The notes beneath the pieces were generated by a model, which was not told the DNA's origin, did no database searches, and was given only the letters and a program-made list of their open reading frames with translations. DNA of 64,000 bases from Bryoerythrophyllum caledonicum (taxonomy: Eukaryota; Streptophyta; Bryopsida; Pottiales; Pottiaceae): NCBI GenBank assembly GCA_963971425.1, contig OZ020517.1:29902668-29966667 (forward strand), read 5' to 3'. The position numbers and the translations under genes are program-made. Positions within the stretch are counted from its first letter, which is position 1; the number at the start of each line of letters is the position of its first letter. Below, piece after piece: positions 1-12,156 of the stretch.

Positions 1-1
1 G

Positions 2-375
2 GCTGATTTCGAAGCAGATCTAAACAGTAGAATGGAGGAGAGTGTTCAAAACTTTGGAAGAACTCAAGCCCTGGAAAGATGGAGCTTTGTGACTAGTCGC
101 CCTTTGTGCAATGCAATGCTTGTGTCTCCTGTTCGAGAGCTTTTCTTGGGATCAGTAGATACCACCAGGAACAAAAAAACTGTTGAGTACATGGCATCGA
201 TTATAGACAAGTTCATTGATCACGTTGGCCCCCACCATATTGTTCAAGTCTGTACTATCAATGCGAATACAATGCTTAAGGCTGGACAGTAAATCACAAA
301 GAATTATCCACACATATACAATCAAGGATGTGTAGCACATGCAATGAACACCATATTCATTAAAATGAGACAAAT
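2..375 (+). mobile_element. hAT transposase fragment (DUF659 region), pseudogene
   Basis: The frame is already open at base 2, so the element probably starts before the window. It reads like the DUF659 domain of plant hAT-type transposases: RPLCNAMLVSP, FLGSVDTT, an HIVQVCTINAN stretch in the usual VVQVVTDNAAN position, and KAG. A stop codon interrupts at 290-292. The same frame then continues with YPHIY and GCVAHAMNTIF, matching the family's YPHIYWxPCAAHxxD block, so the stop is an internal lesion. No terminal repeats or DDE-hAT C-terminus are visible. It is most likely a dead fragment of a DNA transposon. Confidence 0.7.
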
Positions 376-1083
376 TGTGAATTTTGAGACTAGAAGCCTA
401 TTATTTTCGGAACTATAAACAATGTGAATAGTTATTGCAAACTAAAAGATACAATAAACAACATAAGGAAAAACATTACCAATCCATCACCTCAACTTTG
501 TAAGCGCAACATTTCAAATTATTAACTCAAAATATAAGGTAAATTTCAGAATTTGGGCCTATTATCAACAAGTTAGGGAGTGCATATGTTGGAAGTCTGC
601 AGTTCTCGAAGAGTACCCACTCGTGCATTATATTTCAATTAATAACTAAAAACTAGAAGTCTATGTTAAATTCAAAGTGGTACGACATGAAAGACCTATC
701 TTCTCCACAAGATCAAACAACAACCATCCACCAAAACTTAGAACTCATGAAAAATAGAAATCTATAATTAGAAATTACAAATGATGAAACAAGGATGTTA
801 GCATGCCAGAATGGCAAAAGCGAACTAAACCTGCAATGGTTTCAACTACTAACTATTGATAGATGATCACATGATGCATGCTCAACACCATACAAAAAAT
901 ACATGCATTTTAGAATAACACGCACAAACAAAATGAATGGTTTGGAATATTTTTTTAATAAAATCCAAACAATTCACTGTTGGCTATATACGGAGAAAAC
1001 TCCACCAATAGATTATATAATCAACACTAACTTATAGAATCATCATATGATACTATGTATTGATACTATTTACCAGATATATT
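376..1083. other. AT-rich spacer, no recognisable feature
   Basis: I see no coding potential, RNA gene or clear repeat here. The base composition resembles the other intergenic DNA of the window. Confidence 0.5.
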
Positions 1084-1967
1084 TTAATCAGGTCCTAGGG
1101 CCTTTAGACGCAAAGCCTCTTGTGCTTTAAATTTTGCATAACCAATTATGATTTCTTTTCTCCCAGAATAAGCTTTAAAATAAAAATCCAGGTCAATTGT
1201 CCGCGTACTCTGGGAAAGAGACAACAAATGACTCACACCAATATCAGCCCTACAACCATCACAAACTCGAGACGGAACAGACTTCACTTGATTCTGTGAC
1301 GGTCCAGAACTTCAAAGTCTGGGCTGTAAACCCACAGATTGAGTTTGACACCCCACTGAACGACTAATTGGGCTATGAGCTTCATTGCACCTTGAGAACG
1401 TGAAACGGGATACCGGCTTTGCTTAGCGGGCGGCTGTCTACAATCGGAAGAATTTGGCACATCCTCCTTCTCCATGTATAGATCAACAACATCATCTTGG
1501 TAGAGCTTTCATTGAGGAGTACAATCAGTTCTAGCTTGAATAGCAGCAAACATCCGCTTGAGAGGTGAAGAGGATGCAACATGCACTATCCCTGCCCTCC
1601 GCTCGGGAGGGCTATCTACAACACCATCATCCACCTTTTGCTTAGAGAAGTCCATGATAGCAGAGACAACATCAGTTGCAGTGCACATAAGATACGGTTT
1701 TGATTGTTGGGACTGGGAGATGTCACAACCATAAGACCTAGAGTACTGAGGAATGATGCTAACATCTGAGGATAGCCTACTACCATTATTCATGCATGCG
1801 GTAGGATGAGCACTAGACTTTGAAACTTGAAACCCATTAGTATAAAGCAAGGAATGAGAGAATGACAAGAACACATACGAGGCAATGAAATTATAGTTGA
1901 CCCAAAGATAAGTTTCTGATGTCATAAGAGGTGATAGACACAACAAATATGTAGAAGGAGAAAACAA
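1084..1967 (-). pseudogene. Minus-strand coding-like fragments, family unknown
   Basis: Three minus-strand open frames follow one another: about 152 residues from 1967, 63 from 1475 and 67 from 1287. Parts look protein-like. The first ends in a stretch with DDGVVDSPPERRAG, and the second contains a charged KEDVPNSSDCRQPP segment. I recognise no domain. They could be exons of a spliced gene, or remains of a mobile-element protein like those nearby. No convincing splice sites join them, so this is only a possible gene remnant. Confidence 0.25.
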
Positions 1968-3396
1968 ACAGTTGATATTTATTTACAACTGTCAAAATAC
2001 ATACAAAATTTACAAAGACGATTTAGCTACAAGTATATCACAAAATGTATCTTGCGTATTGATCCTACATTGAAAACCCCTACATTTGTAAAGGTCCCCT
2101 ATACTTTGAGTAAAAAGTACTCCTACAACTATTTAGAAATTGATTTTAAAATATTGGGAATCTTGTACTTAATATACATGTTCGTTGTGGAGAGCGTCAT
2201 TCTATCAATGATATGATTCATTAAAGGACTATTAGGCACCAAAGGAGGTGCCCCTATACAATTACTATCGACATAATTCTTCAACTGCCCGAGAGGACAT
2301 TCACATTGCAAGCGGCGAAGCCACAAAACAAGAGTCCGGTAAGGACATTATAACTTATCGTTCGTATCACCGCGTCTTCGTAGAGGCAGGGTGATGGCGT
2401 TTTCTGTAAAATTACAAACACTCTTCTTCGGGCTGTTGTCTATAAGAAGAGTGTTGTCGGAGTTAAAGACTACCGAATCATGTCAAAGGCTAAAGAACGT
2501 TTTTGACAAGGTTTTCAAAAACAATGGCTTCTGCGAATTATCCAAAGCCATGAGGTATACATTCCGCGATGTTTTAATCTGTAAACATTATTCTTGATCT
2601 AGAACGAGATCTGGAGCCCACAGACCCTTGAGGAGACAAGCCGAAATTGCCTAGATCGTGGATTTCTTCATAGAGCTCTAGATGATGACAGAGTTCAGAA
2701 AGTTTCTGATAACCGTTAAAAACTCACAAACACCAGGACGAAAGTAAACCGCCTTTGGTCGAATCAAAGTAGGAATGGTGGACAAATAATTTGTCCGTTA
2801 TGAGCTATGCGCAGAAAGCCTCACAGCAGCAGAGACTCAATCCATCATGCATAGAATGCCATTCAAATCCATGACAAGATTCAACCACTTCGCTGGTCAT
2901 GCGCTCTCAACAACGGACACAATCCTAGGAACATAGTCCTGGGATAGAACCAACACACAATACAATCAATGGTAAAAATAAGTTGAACTTACCTAATAAA
3001 ATGCAGATTGAGTAATATGCAATGGAATTTGTCTTGATTGCACAAATCCCCCCCACAGAGCGATTGGGATACAACTTTTCCATTTAAAGGCTTCAATGCA
3101 AGATGACAGTAAACAATGTCATCCAATCCAATCTGGGAAACAATTGAAGAAAATGAAAAATTCTTTAAATTATGATAACATGGTGTAAACAGAAATGTAC
3201 ACTTCTCGTAAAGTACATCAGAAATTGTATGAATGTGACACTTGCATGCAAACACATCCAAATAAAACCGACTAAGTCTGAGACTGACACTTTCATTCCA
3301 AAAAACCACGGCTACAGTTTGTGATTAAACGAGCAAAAATATAATTAAAAAGCTAGTCAACCTTATCCACCTCAGATGATTGTAGTCCGCGAGGCT
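1968..3396. other. Spacer with short ORFs only
   Basis: The open frames here (for example 68 aa at 2391-2597 plus, and 106 aa at 2989-3309 minus) show no domain, no coherent codon pattern and no neighbouring exon. I see nothing else. Confidence 0.4.
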
Positions 3397-4374
3397 CTAG
3401 AGACGGCTCGTAGTCGACATGCTCCTCCATGCACACCTCCTCTCCCTCCACCACAGCCTCCGCACGACACGACCCTTTCGCAAATTGAGCAGGGACCAAT
3501 GGAGTCGAACACCCAAGAAATGGAGCACCACCAGCAAGGACAGCACGCTCACAAACAACAACGACGGCGCCTTCAACCGAAGGGGAATTCGAAGTTGGTT
3601 TTGAAGGCTAAATATCCTCAGGTTGAGGATACTCAGAAGGCCCGAATGATGCAGATGGGATATCCCCGGAAGAACTGACGCCTTAGGTACGGGGTCCAAA
3701 AAGTGCTCCTTGACTGCTGAAACGAAAGCTTCTCCAACTGGGTGAGATAAAGAGCATGGTTCCAATCCAGTCAAAGGAGGCTGAGGCTCAGTCACAGACT
3801 TATTCTCGTTGCGAGGATATGTGGAGGAATGAGGCACGGTTGATTCCGATGGAGTAGAGAGGACCGGAATCGATGTTTGAGTTTGCTCAGCAAGACGTCG
3901 GTTGAGTTCCACTAGCATCTACGCTTGAACCTTAGCGCAAATTGATGCTGCCAGGCTCCAGCCTATCCTTCTCTTGGGTAGACTTTGCCCATTGCTTCTC
4001 GAAAACAGCTTCCATCTCAATCTGCTTCTTCTGGGCAGCTTCTAATTGGGCCATGATGGCCTACTTCTACTTCAGCTCCTAGAGGCGTTGGTTTTGTTGG
4101 TGCTGGTAAAAGTCAGCACTAGGTTCATACTTCACGGGCTTCTAAGGGCAGGAATATGCCTAGCTGCATTGAAGAAGGCGGCATCAGATTCAAAGTTGCC
4201 ATCTAATCCCAATTCAACCAACATTCCCACAACAATCGGATCCATTGCATATTGAGATGAAGTGGAACGATCTCCACCTTCATCATCACTGGAGTCAGAA
4301 AGCAAGATGATAGAATCATCCTGACAAATGGTACCACTGACAAGAGCCTCTAAAGCGGAAGTAGTTCCAGCCAT
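3397..4374 (-). pseudogene. Decayed coding region with acidic and coiled-coil segments, family unknown
   Basis: Two minus-strand frames are coding-like. The 4374-4132 frame begins MAGTTSALEALVSG and has an acidic SDSSDDEGG patch. The 3918-3397 frame begins MLVELNRRLAEQ and is rich in Pro and Ser. The stretch between them shows a heptad-like run rich in Gln, Lys and Glu. This resembles the accessory or structural proteins of plant mobile elements more than a host gene, but I cannot name a family. The coding region is interrupted. Confidence 0.3.
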
Positions 4375-4574
4375 AGGAGATTTGTCAGGACCACGATGAA
4401 CTTCCGAATGAACGACTTTGTTAAAAATCGGTAGTCATCGGCCGCCAATAGAGGAGATCGGCAAGGGGGCGATCTACTACGAGGTTGGTTGCTCGGGGAT
4501 TCTGCTAGGTACATGGACTTGATTATAGAAAGACTTACGCTCCTGTTGCAAAAACAGACAACATCCGTTTCATT

Positions 4575-6110
4575 TTGTTGATTGCAACTACTGAGGATTT
4601 TGAAATGAAACAATTTAATGTAAAGATAGCCTTTCTTCATGGCGGTCTCAAGGACGAAACATGTAATGTTATTCCGGTGTCTGTCTGTTTGGTACCGTCC
4701 ATCCGATAGAGGTTGTTGTCCGTCCGATAGGAGATATTCCAAAATTTTCTAGAATATTTGTATATTGGAGAATGTTGTATTGATATTCAAGGAATATTCC
4801 AGGCATCTATCCAGTAAGGGTGTTGTCGGTCTTGTCCGTCTGTTCGCTATCTTTGGGCCCTTATCCACCTATGTAGACAACCTTGGAAATATATATGATT
4901 TAGTACCTAGGTCCCTAATTACAAAGTCTCAAGCAAGCAGATTTATCGGCTTTGTCAGAGTTTGTATGGTCTCAAACATGCCTCACGTGCATAGAATGCA
5001 AAATTTGACGGCTTTTGAAGACATTTTGATTTGGAGCCAACATTTGAAGATCCTTGCCTCTACGTGTCAACCACTTCTTCATGTCTCATTACCACCATCT
5101 TTGCCGATGGTGGACTTGTTGTTCGGCGGAGTTGGACTCGTCTTCTGGAACTTATTGCTTATCTTAAGCAATATTTTGATATCACCAATGGTCTTGCTCA
5201 GTGCTGAGGTTTATATCGGCTTTTGCATCTTACAAAACATGTTCTCTTTATAGATTTCTCTGGACCAGGCACGTTTTTACCCTTTCCACCTTGCTCAAGT
5301 TTGGTTATATCAACGCACAACTTGTATTAACGCCTGCAGATTCCAACGTTCAACTTGCTACAGTTGTTTCTACTGATGTTGATCTTAAACCAGCTTTTCC
5401 TTGTCAGAAATTTGTCGGTAGCTACCTTTATCTGGCTAATACCACTTGTTCCGATATAACTTTTGTTGTGTCAAAAGCTGCTCAGTTTGCATCAAATTAT
5501 CATCAGATCCACTACACTGTTGTTTCTCAACTCTTGAAGCAGCATTGTAAAATGATTTTTTGGGTCTCACATGTTTGCGTCCTTCTCTACCGCCCAACTA
5601 GCTTACGATGTATGCTAATGCCAACTACGCTGGAGATTTGAACAATAGGAAACCCAAGAGCAAAGTCGTTGTTTTACTAAATAATGTTCCTATGATGTGG
5701 ATTCCTCGCAAGCACATTTGTATTGCTAGAACAACCACTATGGTGGAATATATCTTCTTTAGCAAGTAAGGAAACCCATTGGCCCGTTGTCTTCTGGCCA
5801 GTGTAGGTTTTTGACTTTCTACTCCGACCAGTCTCTTGTGCAATAATCAAGCCGCAATATGTTTAGTGTTTAATCCTGAATACCACAAGAAAACCAAGCA
5901 TATTGGAATTGCGTATCATGTCATCCGTAAATATCAAGCGAAGCTGCAAATGGCAAAGTCAATCTGTTGTATGTCCCTTCTGTTGATCAACTTGCAGATT
6001 TGTTCACAAAACCCCTTCCTCCGGAGAAATTCCTTTGGCTTTAATCTGCTTTCAACGTCACTTAGAAGCTCAAAGAAATGGGAGGATAAGTTAAATCGTC
6101 TTTGACCTCT
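4575..6110 (+). mobile_element. Ty1/copia LTR retrotransposon remnant (pol: reverse transcriptase and RNase H)
   Basis: Copia-type pol signatures occur in the usual order. A degenerate reverse transcriptase block (AFLHG, near 4628) is followed by the post-RT region (KFVGSYLYLA and ITFVVS, near 5410-5475). The RNase H end has a CNNQAA motif and TKHIGI (near 5838-5910). A purine-rich run near 6070-6090 sits where a polypurine tract would be. Gag, protease and integrase are not seen. The element is broken, with many breaks, and looks old from the weak match to the family consensus. Confidence 0.8.
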
Positions 6111-6393
6111 GACTCTATAGCTCAGTGAGAAAATTGAACTTCGTCTAGTTACATTTGTTTGGTATGCTTACGTTGATTACTAGTATGCTTTTGTTTACTT
6201 AGCTTTTATTGACCAGAGTAGTTCTACAGACAGTCACGTAGTCAGACAGTTTAGCTACATGTCTTTCATCTATTAGATGAAAGCCCAAGCATATATATAG
6301 ACTCTCATGTCAGGGTAGTGAGTAGTTGTTTTGCATTTCCTGTTGTATGTACTTTAAGCTTAGATTATGCCATAGCTGGTGTTGAGTGATTGT
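6111..6393. repeat. Possible 3' LTR remnant of the copia element
   Basis: This noncoding stretch follows the RNase H end and the purine-rich tract, where a 3' LTR belongs. It contains a TATATATAG run near 6292. No second LTR copy is present upstream, so the assignment is positional only. Confidence 0.25.
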
Positions 6394-6732
6394 TTACAAG
6401 TCTTCAGTGAAGTAAAAGAATTGCGTTTTAATAAAGCCTGTCAACGTCGTCTTCTTCACATGCATTGGTTGCCTCTCCCGGAGAGCGGCGTGGTTGCCTT
6501 GCTGTTTCGAGTAGTATGTCGGGTGCACCAGCACGCCCTTGTTGGTTGACTTATCATCCGTCACGATGTCGCACCACCGCAAGTAGTTGTGGACGCCCAG
6601 CGCCACCAGGAAGTACTCATTTGCGGGGTTCTTGAAGTGCAGCATGCCCGAGGTACCACTGCCGCCTATGGTAAGATAATGTCGGGCGTCGCACTTTGTT
6701 GAGTTTCTAATGCAGCAGATCGTATGTAACAA
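6394..6732 (-). pseudogene. Fungal fruit-body (Agaricus bisporus type) lectin fragment
   Basis: The minus-strand frame carries the signature of the fungal fruit-body lectin family (ABL type): YLTIGGSGTSG, then LGVHNYLRWCDIVTD, then a region ending VHPTYYS. In ABL-type lectins these segments form the core of a small beta-sandwich that binds the T-antigen disaccharide. The family's N-terminal strands are absent and the C-terminal part does not resemble it, so only about half of a roughly 140-residue domain is represented. Expressed ABL relatives are known from the liverwort Marchantia polymorpha, which is why I favour that lineage. This copy lies beside the copia remnant with no visible partner exon and looks like a dead duplicate, although a missed upstream exon is possible. 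Confidence 0.75.
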
Positions 6733-6779
6733 CGAATAGACAACCTCTAGACAACATGAAAGATTACTTTTAAGGAATG

Positions 6780-6995
6780 TTAGTTCTAGTTTTAGGGTCC
6801 TAGGTTTAGGATTTTAGCTTCATGGTTTAGGGTTTGAAGTTGTAGGGTTTAGAATATAGATCTCAGGGTTTTAAATTCAAGGTTTCAGTTTTAGAGTTTA
6901 GGGTCTAGGGCGTAGGGTTGAGGGTCAAGGGTTTAGAGTTCAAGTTCAGGGGTTCCACATTTAGGATATTGGACTAGGATTCAGGGTTTAGGATA
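6780..6995 (+). repeat. Degenerate telomere-like (TTTAGGG) repeat tract
   Basis: About 200 bases are dominated by variants of the plant telomere unit: GGTTTAGG, TAGGGTTTAG, TCAGGGTTTAGG and similar, all in one orientation and separated by a few bases. It is too irregular for an active telomere and fits an old interstitial telomere-like block. Confidence 0.6.
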
Positions 6996-7158
6996 ATCCT
7001 TGAAACCCATATATAAATGATTTGTTGAGCTTCGATAAAACATTTCATTGATTTGTCTAAAAATTCATTTTACACGTGTAACAAATTCCTAGGTTTGTAA
7101 TAAAAATCATTCAACTTGTCTATGAGCTTCCTTTGGTTGTGTAAAGAATCCATACGAC

Positions 7159-7400
7159 TTAACCCATAAAGGTGAGTGAGGGACCCGATCTTGAGTTCAC
7201 GTATTTTACACTAAACATACAATAAATGTACTAGAATTTAGCAAGACATACACCTTTGGATTGAAGATTCAACATCTTTCATTTAGGAGTAATTTCAATA
7301 TGTCAAGCTTATCATGCTCAAATATGACATCATACATGTAAATAACATGACCATTTTGCAACTTTTCAACCCTAAACCTAAGTGCAATAATGATCTAAAA
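7159..7400. mobile_element. Partial TTAA-type MITE (hairpin family)
   Basis: It starts at TTAACCCATAAAGG. It continues into the block CACGTATTTTACACTAAAC and AGCAAGACATACACCTTTGG, shared with the elements at 18655, 43313 and the repeat at 48303. The right end is not clear, so the end coordinate is approximate. Confidence 0.4.
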
Positions 7401-7737
7401 TAAAATTCTCATGTGTCCGTGGATCAAGCTCAACACAATTACAAACTTTTAAAACTATTGTATAAATAATTTCCTACACGCTCGATGTAAAATTTGAATT
7501 AACAATGATCAAGTTGTATTTATTAACATCATATTTGTTCTAATGGGAAAATTCCATGATTTTGGGAAAATACAGTTTGGGTCGAGTCGACCTAAACTAT
7601 ACCCACAGATTGAGTACTTCATTGAAACTGGACAAAACAATCAATCGTCTAAATTTTCAAATGGCCATAAATTACTCAAATTTTGTCCAAATTGGGCATA
7701 TGAGGTGTTTTTTGACATCTAGAAAAGAAGTACTATA

Positions 7738-8577
7738 TCATTGAACGGGTGGATCGTTCTCTACTAAAGAATAAGAACTCGTATAGACAAACCTTCTCTT
7801 CTTCGGAGTTGAACTCCGGTCTTGCATTGGTATGGTGACACTCATTTGTCCAGCAAGGAACTTGGTTAGTGCCACCATAGTCTCTTGTGCCTTGACCTTC
7901 GTGTCAAGGGGCTCTTTTTGGGATGTCCAGAGATCCTTCTTCACCTTGGTCAATTGTTTCTCGTCCTCCCAAGCTGCAGCCAAAATGTCTCTAGTGTTTT
8001 CTATTCCAAACACCTTCCGAAGAGCCCTATGAAGACTCATTGCTTTGAGAAGCTCCATCTCCATGTGCTGGATATCTCGGGTCCCATCCCGGAAGAACTT
8101 GGCTATGTTCTCCACTAGTGTAAGATTCTTGGATGGCCGAGGTGGTGGTAGTGGTTTTGCCCGGTGAGATCGGGATGACCTACCTTTGTTCGAGAGTGCC
8201 CAAGATGATGACCCCTCCCGTGGAATTGCCGGTAACGCCAACCGTAGCTCATTATGTTGGAGAAAAGCCCGGGGAGCATGGTCCTGAGGAGCCATCCCTT
8301 GTCTTTAAATTCTCTTCTCTTCCGGCTCTAGACAGTCATAATACTCATACAAGTGCATGAGGTATGAAGTTAAGAAGGTCTTGGAACATCCACCTTGTTG
8401 AATTTCCCGGAGCTGAGGCAGAATTGTTTTTTCCAACAAAAACCCCTACTCCAAGAAGGAATCCTCGAAGAATGTCTGTATGTAGGTGGTAGCCAACCAT
8501 GCTATGATTCTTTCGCGTTGGTTGGGGTGGAAGATTGGGTTTAAAAACTCAACCACCCTCCTCAACCGATCTCTGAG
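7738..8577 (-). mobile_element. Remnant of an unnamed gag-like or plant-transposon protein (copy 1)
   Basis: The longest intact frame (8295-7738, 185 aa) is basic and Pro-rich at the start (KPLPPPRPSK), then helical and charged, ending near PKKRRF. Upstream, between 8577 and 8300, the same strand encodes a segment with RRVVEFLNPI and SYLMHLYEYYDCL. This aligns with RVMEFLLPIMYP and PFLYHMYEHKDLL of the plus-strand region at 13.0-14.9 kb, so both belong to one family. The layout resembles the plant transposon-protein domain found with gag-like ORFs of retroelements, but that link is an inference. The copy is broken and is cut at its 5' side by the Tc1/mariner fragment. Confidence 0.45.
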
Positions 8578-8905
8578 GTTATTTTTCAACATGACAATGA
8601 TCCAAAGCATATTGCACGTTATGTTGTAGATTGGTTGCGTGCTTATAATTTTCAGTTTATTGTACATCCTCCACAATCATCCAGCTCAATCCAATAGAGC
8701 ATCTTTGGAATGAAGTAGATTTTCTTTTGAGAAGGTCTAAGAAGAAACCCACTAGTAAAACTGACTTACGGGAGAAGATCTAAGAAATTTGGTACAATAT
8801 AGAACGTGATGTTGTTAAGAAGTTGATACGCTCTTGATGTCTATCAAGCAAGAGGTGGCTACACACAGTGGTAGTGTTTGTAAAGGTGCTTATGAGTTGA
8901 ATCAT
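8578..8905 (+). mobile_element. Tc1/mariner transposase, 3' end fragment
   Basis: The frame starting at 8578 reads FQHDNDPKHIA, then HPPQSS. A one-base shift leads into LNPIEHLWNEVDFLLRR and KLIRS near 8690-8835. These are the hallmark second-Asp (QDNDPKH) and PPQSPDLNPIEHLW blocks of DD34D/E Tc1/mariner transposases. At least one frameshift and one stop codon make it inactive. The N-terminal DNA-binding half and the first catalytic Asp are absent, and no terminal inverted repeat is visible downstream. Confidence 0.85.
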
Positions 8906-9158
8906 TGAGTTGGAAAGGTGTTAAGTAATCTACAGTCTTGTTTCCTATGGTTGGTGTGTAATAAAAACCAGTTTGAGGATAAAGAATTGTAGAGGCTTGT
9001 TGCACATGTGAATTATTGTGTATTATTCTACTTCATATTTTCATTGAGATCTTTGTTCTTTATGCTTGTTGCAACTATACAAGCTTGTGATTGTGTTCTT
9101 GCTATTTTATCAAAGTTCATGTAGATTTGATAGCTATTTTCCAAAAAATCTCCACTTG

Positions 9159-9268
9159 TCGGCATACTACACTTTGTGTATTTTGAGTATGCTGATCGGC
9201 ATTTTACACTTTGTGTATTTTGAGTATACTGATCGGCATACTACACTTTGTGTATTTTGAGTATGCTT
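9159..9268. repeat. Tandem repeat, 37-bp unit, about 3 copies
   Basis: The unit contains CGGCATACTACACTTTGTG followed by TATTTTGAGTATG. Copies are spaced 37 bp apart with only a few differences, for example ATTTTACAC for ACTACAC in the middle copy. Confidence 0.85.
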
Positions 9269-11182
9269 AATATGACGGAGTTTATAATATGTGTGTTCTT
9301 GATGTATACTAACTGGTTAAGCATGCATGCAATATTCATAGATATTCCTTTGTACGTGATTAAGGATTGAGGTCATGCACCTTAGAGATTTGAAGTATGC
9401 AAACTATTCTCTGTCGGTTAAAAACAATTTCCATCTTCGATTGTCAAATATGCGGACGTGGAGCACAACGAAGGAGGGATAAAGGCCGTGATAGATTGTA
9501 AAGTTATCACGCTCTGCTGAAAGTCATCACGCTCCGCATGTAGTCAAGAGTTCACATGGGAATTGCGTCATCAGTGGCACAATCTTTCTCTATGGTTAAA
9601 TACAATTACGTGTTTTACTGTGATAGATGGTCACGGACGTTCTGAATTCGTCAATTCCTCTCTTCTTTCCGATGATCTCTCACATTGTTATCATTTCATT
9701 GCAATGAAATGCAGCATATCAAGAGAATTTGTATAGTGATGAAGTTAGGAACCAAAATGACTTCAAAAGTCGAATATAGCGTTGTATGATCTTTACACTT
9801 TATTAACATTGAAAACCTTAGTTTGATGAGATCTGTCACTTGCTTTATGAAATTATGAATAATAGTTTCCTTCTACTTTGGTTTATGAATATTATTATAC
9901 TTCTACTAATTGAAATTGTGAATCAATCTAATCCACAGTTTGAGATGTAATTAGAGTCATGTACTCAATGAATGGCACATAAACTAAGTTTAACCAAGTC
10001 TACATAAAGTATATGTTTAGTTGTTTGTTTGTAGTTATTTCAATCTGCCGTAGTAAATAATAAAACACCTTCACTTGACCTTTGATGGATCATCTAATTA
10101 TTATAGAAGTTTGGCAAGGTTCAACCATTATGTGCAAGTGGCCCCTGATTATGGAAATAACCCTCGGAGTGACAAACTTACATCAGTTGATTAAAACATG
10201 GATCATAACTATTTAGAACAGTCTCGAAAACAATTTATTTAGGACAATACAGTAACCGAACAAGGTTTCATGAAAGAGTTTTGCATGTTTAGTTCGATCC
10301 AGCCGTTGCATGCAAGTGAATGGAAAGTACATAGCCTGCATCAATTCAACTCGAGATGAGGTGAGAGATTCAGTCACTTGGCCAATTGGGTCTTGATCGA
10401 ATCAGCAGAATACATATGATTATGCAATGTGAATCAGGAGTTCAAATAGCTGAGGTTGGAGAATAACTAGACCAGACTTCGGAAGAATCAAGTTGACTAA
10501 AAGTTCTTCAGCCGCAACGACATGCCACCTAGCAATGACAGGTTTGAGGAACACAAATAGGACCAAGATTTGTTTACGTTTGGACCTAGCCTCGTCCAGC
10601 CGGTAAGGTGACGGACTTCAATATAGTTGAAGAGGAGCACGTGAGTAGACCTGGCGACGTAGAAATAATACCCTGGAAGATTTCTTCCGGTGAACCTCAA
10701 TTTGAGCGTCATGATCATGTCCAAACACTATTGACAATCACAACATGAACTTTCTTATTTCATTTTACTGGTTTTCTTCACAAATATTGTACACTTCAGT
10801 TCGACAGCCACCTTACCAAGCGCAGATCGAGCCTCAACGACATTTATGCACTTTGCATTTATGTCAGAGCGCATATCCTCCATCGTCTGCAACTATCCTT
10901 GGCTCGAAGAACTCCTATCAGCCATTTGATAGGAGAACCTGAGTTGATCTCGCGGGTATGATGTTAGTATCACATGTGTATGGCAGACACATCGATCGAT
11001 AGTAGTTGTGGGTGAGCAGGTTAAAACAGTCACTCATGGCAAAAGAATGTGAGCCATTGATCCTCCATTCAATCAGTGAGGATTGTTGGGTACGATGAGA
11101 TCCAACGGCTCAGGTGGGGTTCTATCTTGGGCTTAGCACTTTTGGACCACCCACCGAGCGTGGAAGAAATTATAGGAACTCT
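9269..11182. other. Intergenic DNA, no recognisable feature
   Basis: Only short open frames without domains occur (75 aa at 10497-10724 minus, 65 aa at 10745-10942 plus). I see no clear repeats or RNA genes. Confidence 0.45.
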
Positions 11183-12156
11183 TTAACCTTTAAACGCCAG
11201 AGCAGCCAGAAATTGGCTTAACATTGATGGATGATAAACAATGTTAACAACCGTTTCTCATCCAATTTTTTTGGGAGAGCTCATTGTATGTGTAAGTATT
11301 AGATGATGATGAAGCTGGCCTCATTGAGGTGATCATATTTTATCTAAAGAAGAAAATGTTTGTGACATGGATCTCAATACAGTGAATTTGAGAAACTTCT
11401 AGCTTTAGCTCTAGATTTGAATTCAATCCATCAAAATAATATTTTTAATTTGAATCCAACTAATGAAATGAAGCTGATGATGTCTAGTTTCCATACCATT
11501 TTGGAATTAAACAAATATGTGAATGTGAATAAGTTATTGCAATTTGAACGTGGACCTATAACTATGGTTCTAATTTTAGCTGAACACGGAACTTTCAATT
11601 ATGCCACAAGTTTGGCACTGTAATGTCCATCTTCGGTGAAATTTTCAGAATTTTTTAGCATAATTTGTATTTAATATGAATTTTCTTCACTTTCTCGTCA
11701 GAAAATCTCAATAATTTCAAAGTTTCACCAAAAAATTTGTGACTTCTATAATATAATTGAGAAATGTGATCTCGTCTCAAAAAGAAGAAAATAAGCAGAT
11801 AAAATATTTTTTGAAAAAATAAAATCCTTAATTTCTATACGTTTTTAGGTGAAAACAATGAAGGTAGCCAAGAACTATCCTTTACTACTACCCGCCTCAA
11901 AAAAGTGTTATTGTCAACTCTACAATAGCATTATTCATCTCCATAGTACCTTGCCCACTTGCCAAAGAAGTCGAGCTTTTTATGTTTGAAGCACCATAAC
12001 TTGTTTCCTATAAGTCCAAAAAAAATGCCCGCAACGATAACTCGTATTTCTATTAGCAGTATATATTTCAAGAAGTTATCTTTAAAAATAAGTTTCTAGA
12101 AACCTGCCCAAAATCAATTTGTCCTCCGTAGGGACAAATTATCTTTTAGGGATTAA
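11183..12156. mobile_element. TTAA-bounded element (family B, copy 1)
   Basis: The left end is TTAACCTTTAAACGCCAGAG and the right end, read inward, is TTAATCCCTAAAAG. The interior shares long stretches with the element at 16056-16786, for example GAAATGAAG, GCTTTAGCTCTA and a block around TGCAATTTGAAC. No transposase is encoded. The end assignment is by eye and the right terminus is the less certain. Confidence 0.55.

Noticed and set aside
4765-5253. 162-aa plus-strand frame with hydrophobic stretches
   Set aside because: It runs across decayed copia sequence and has no membrane-protein or other recognisable signature.
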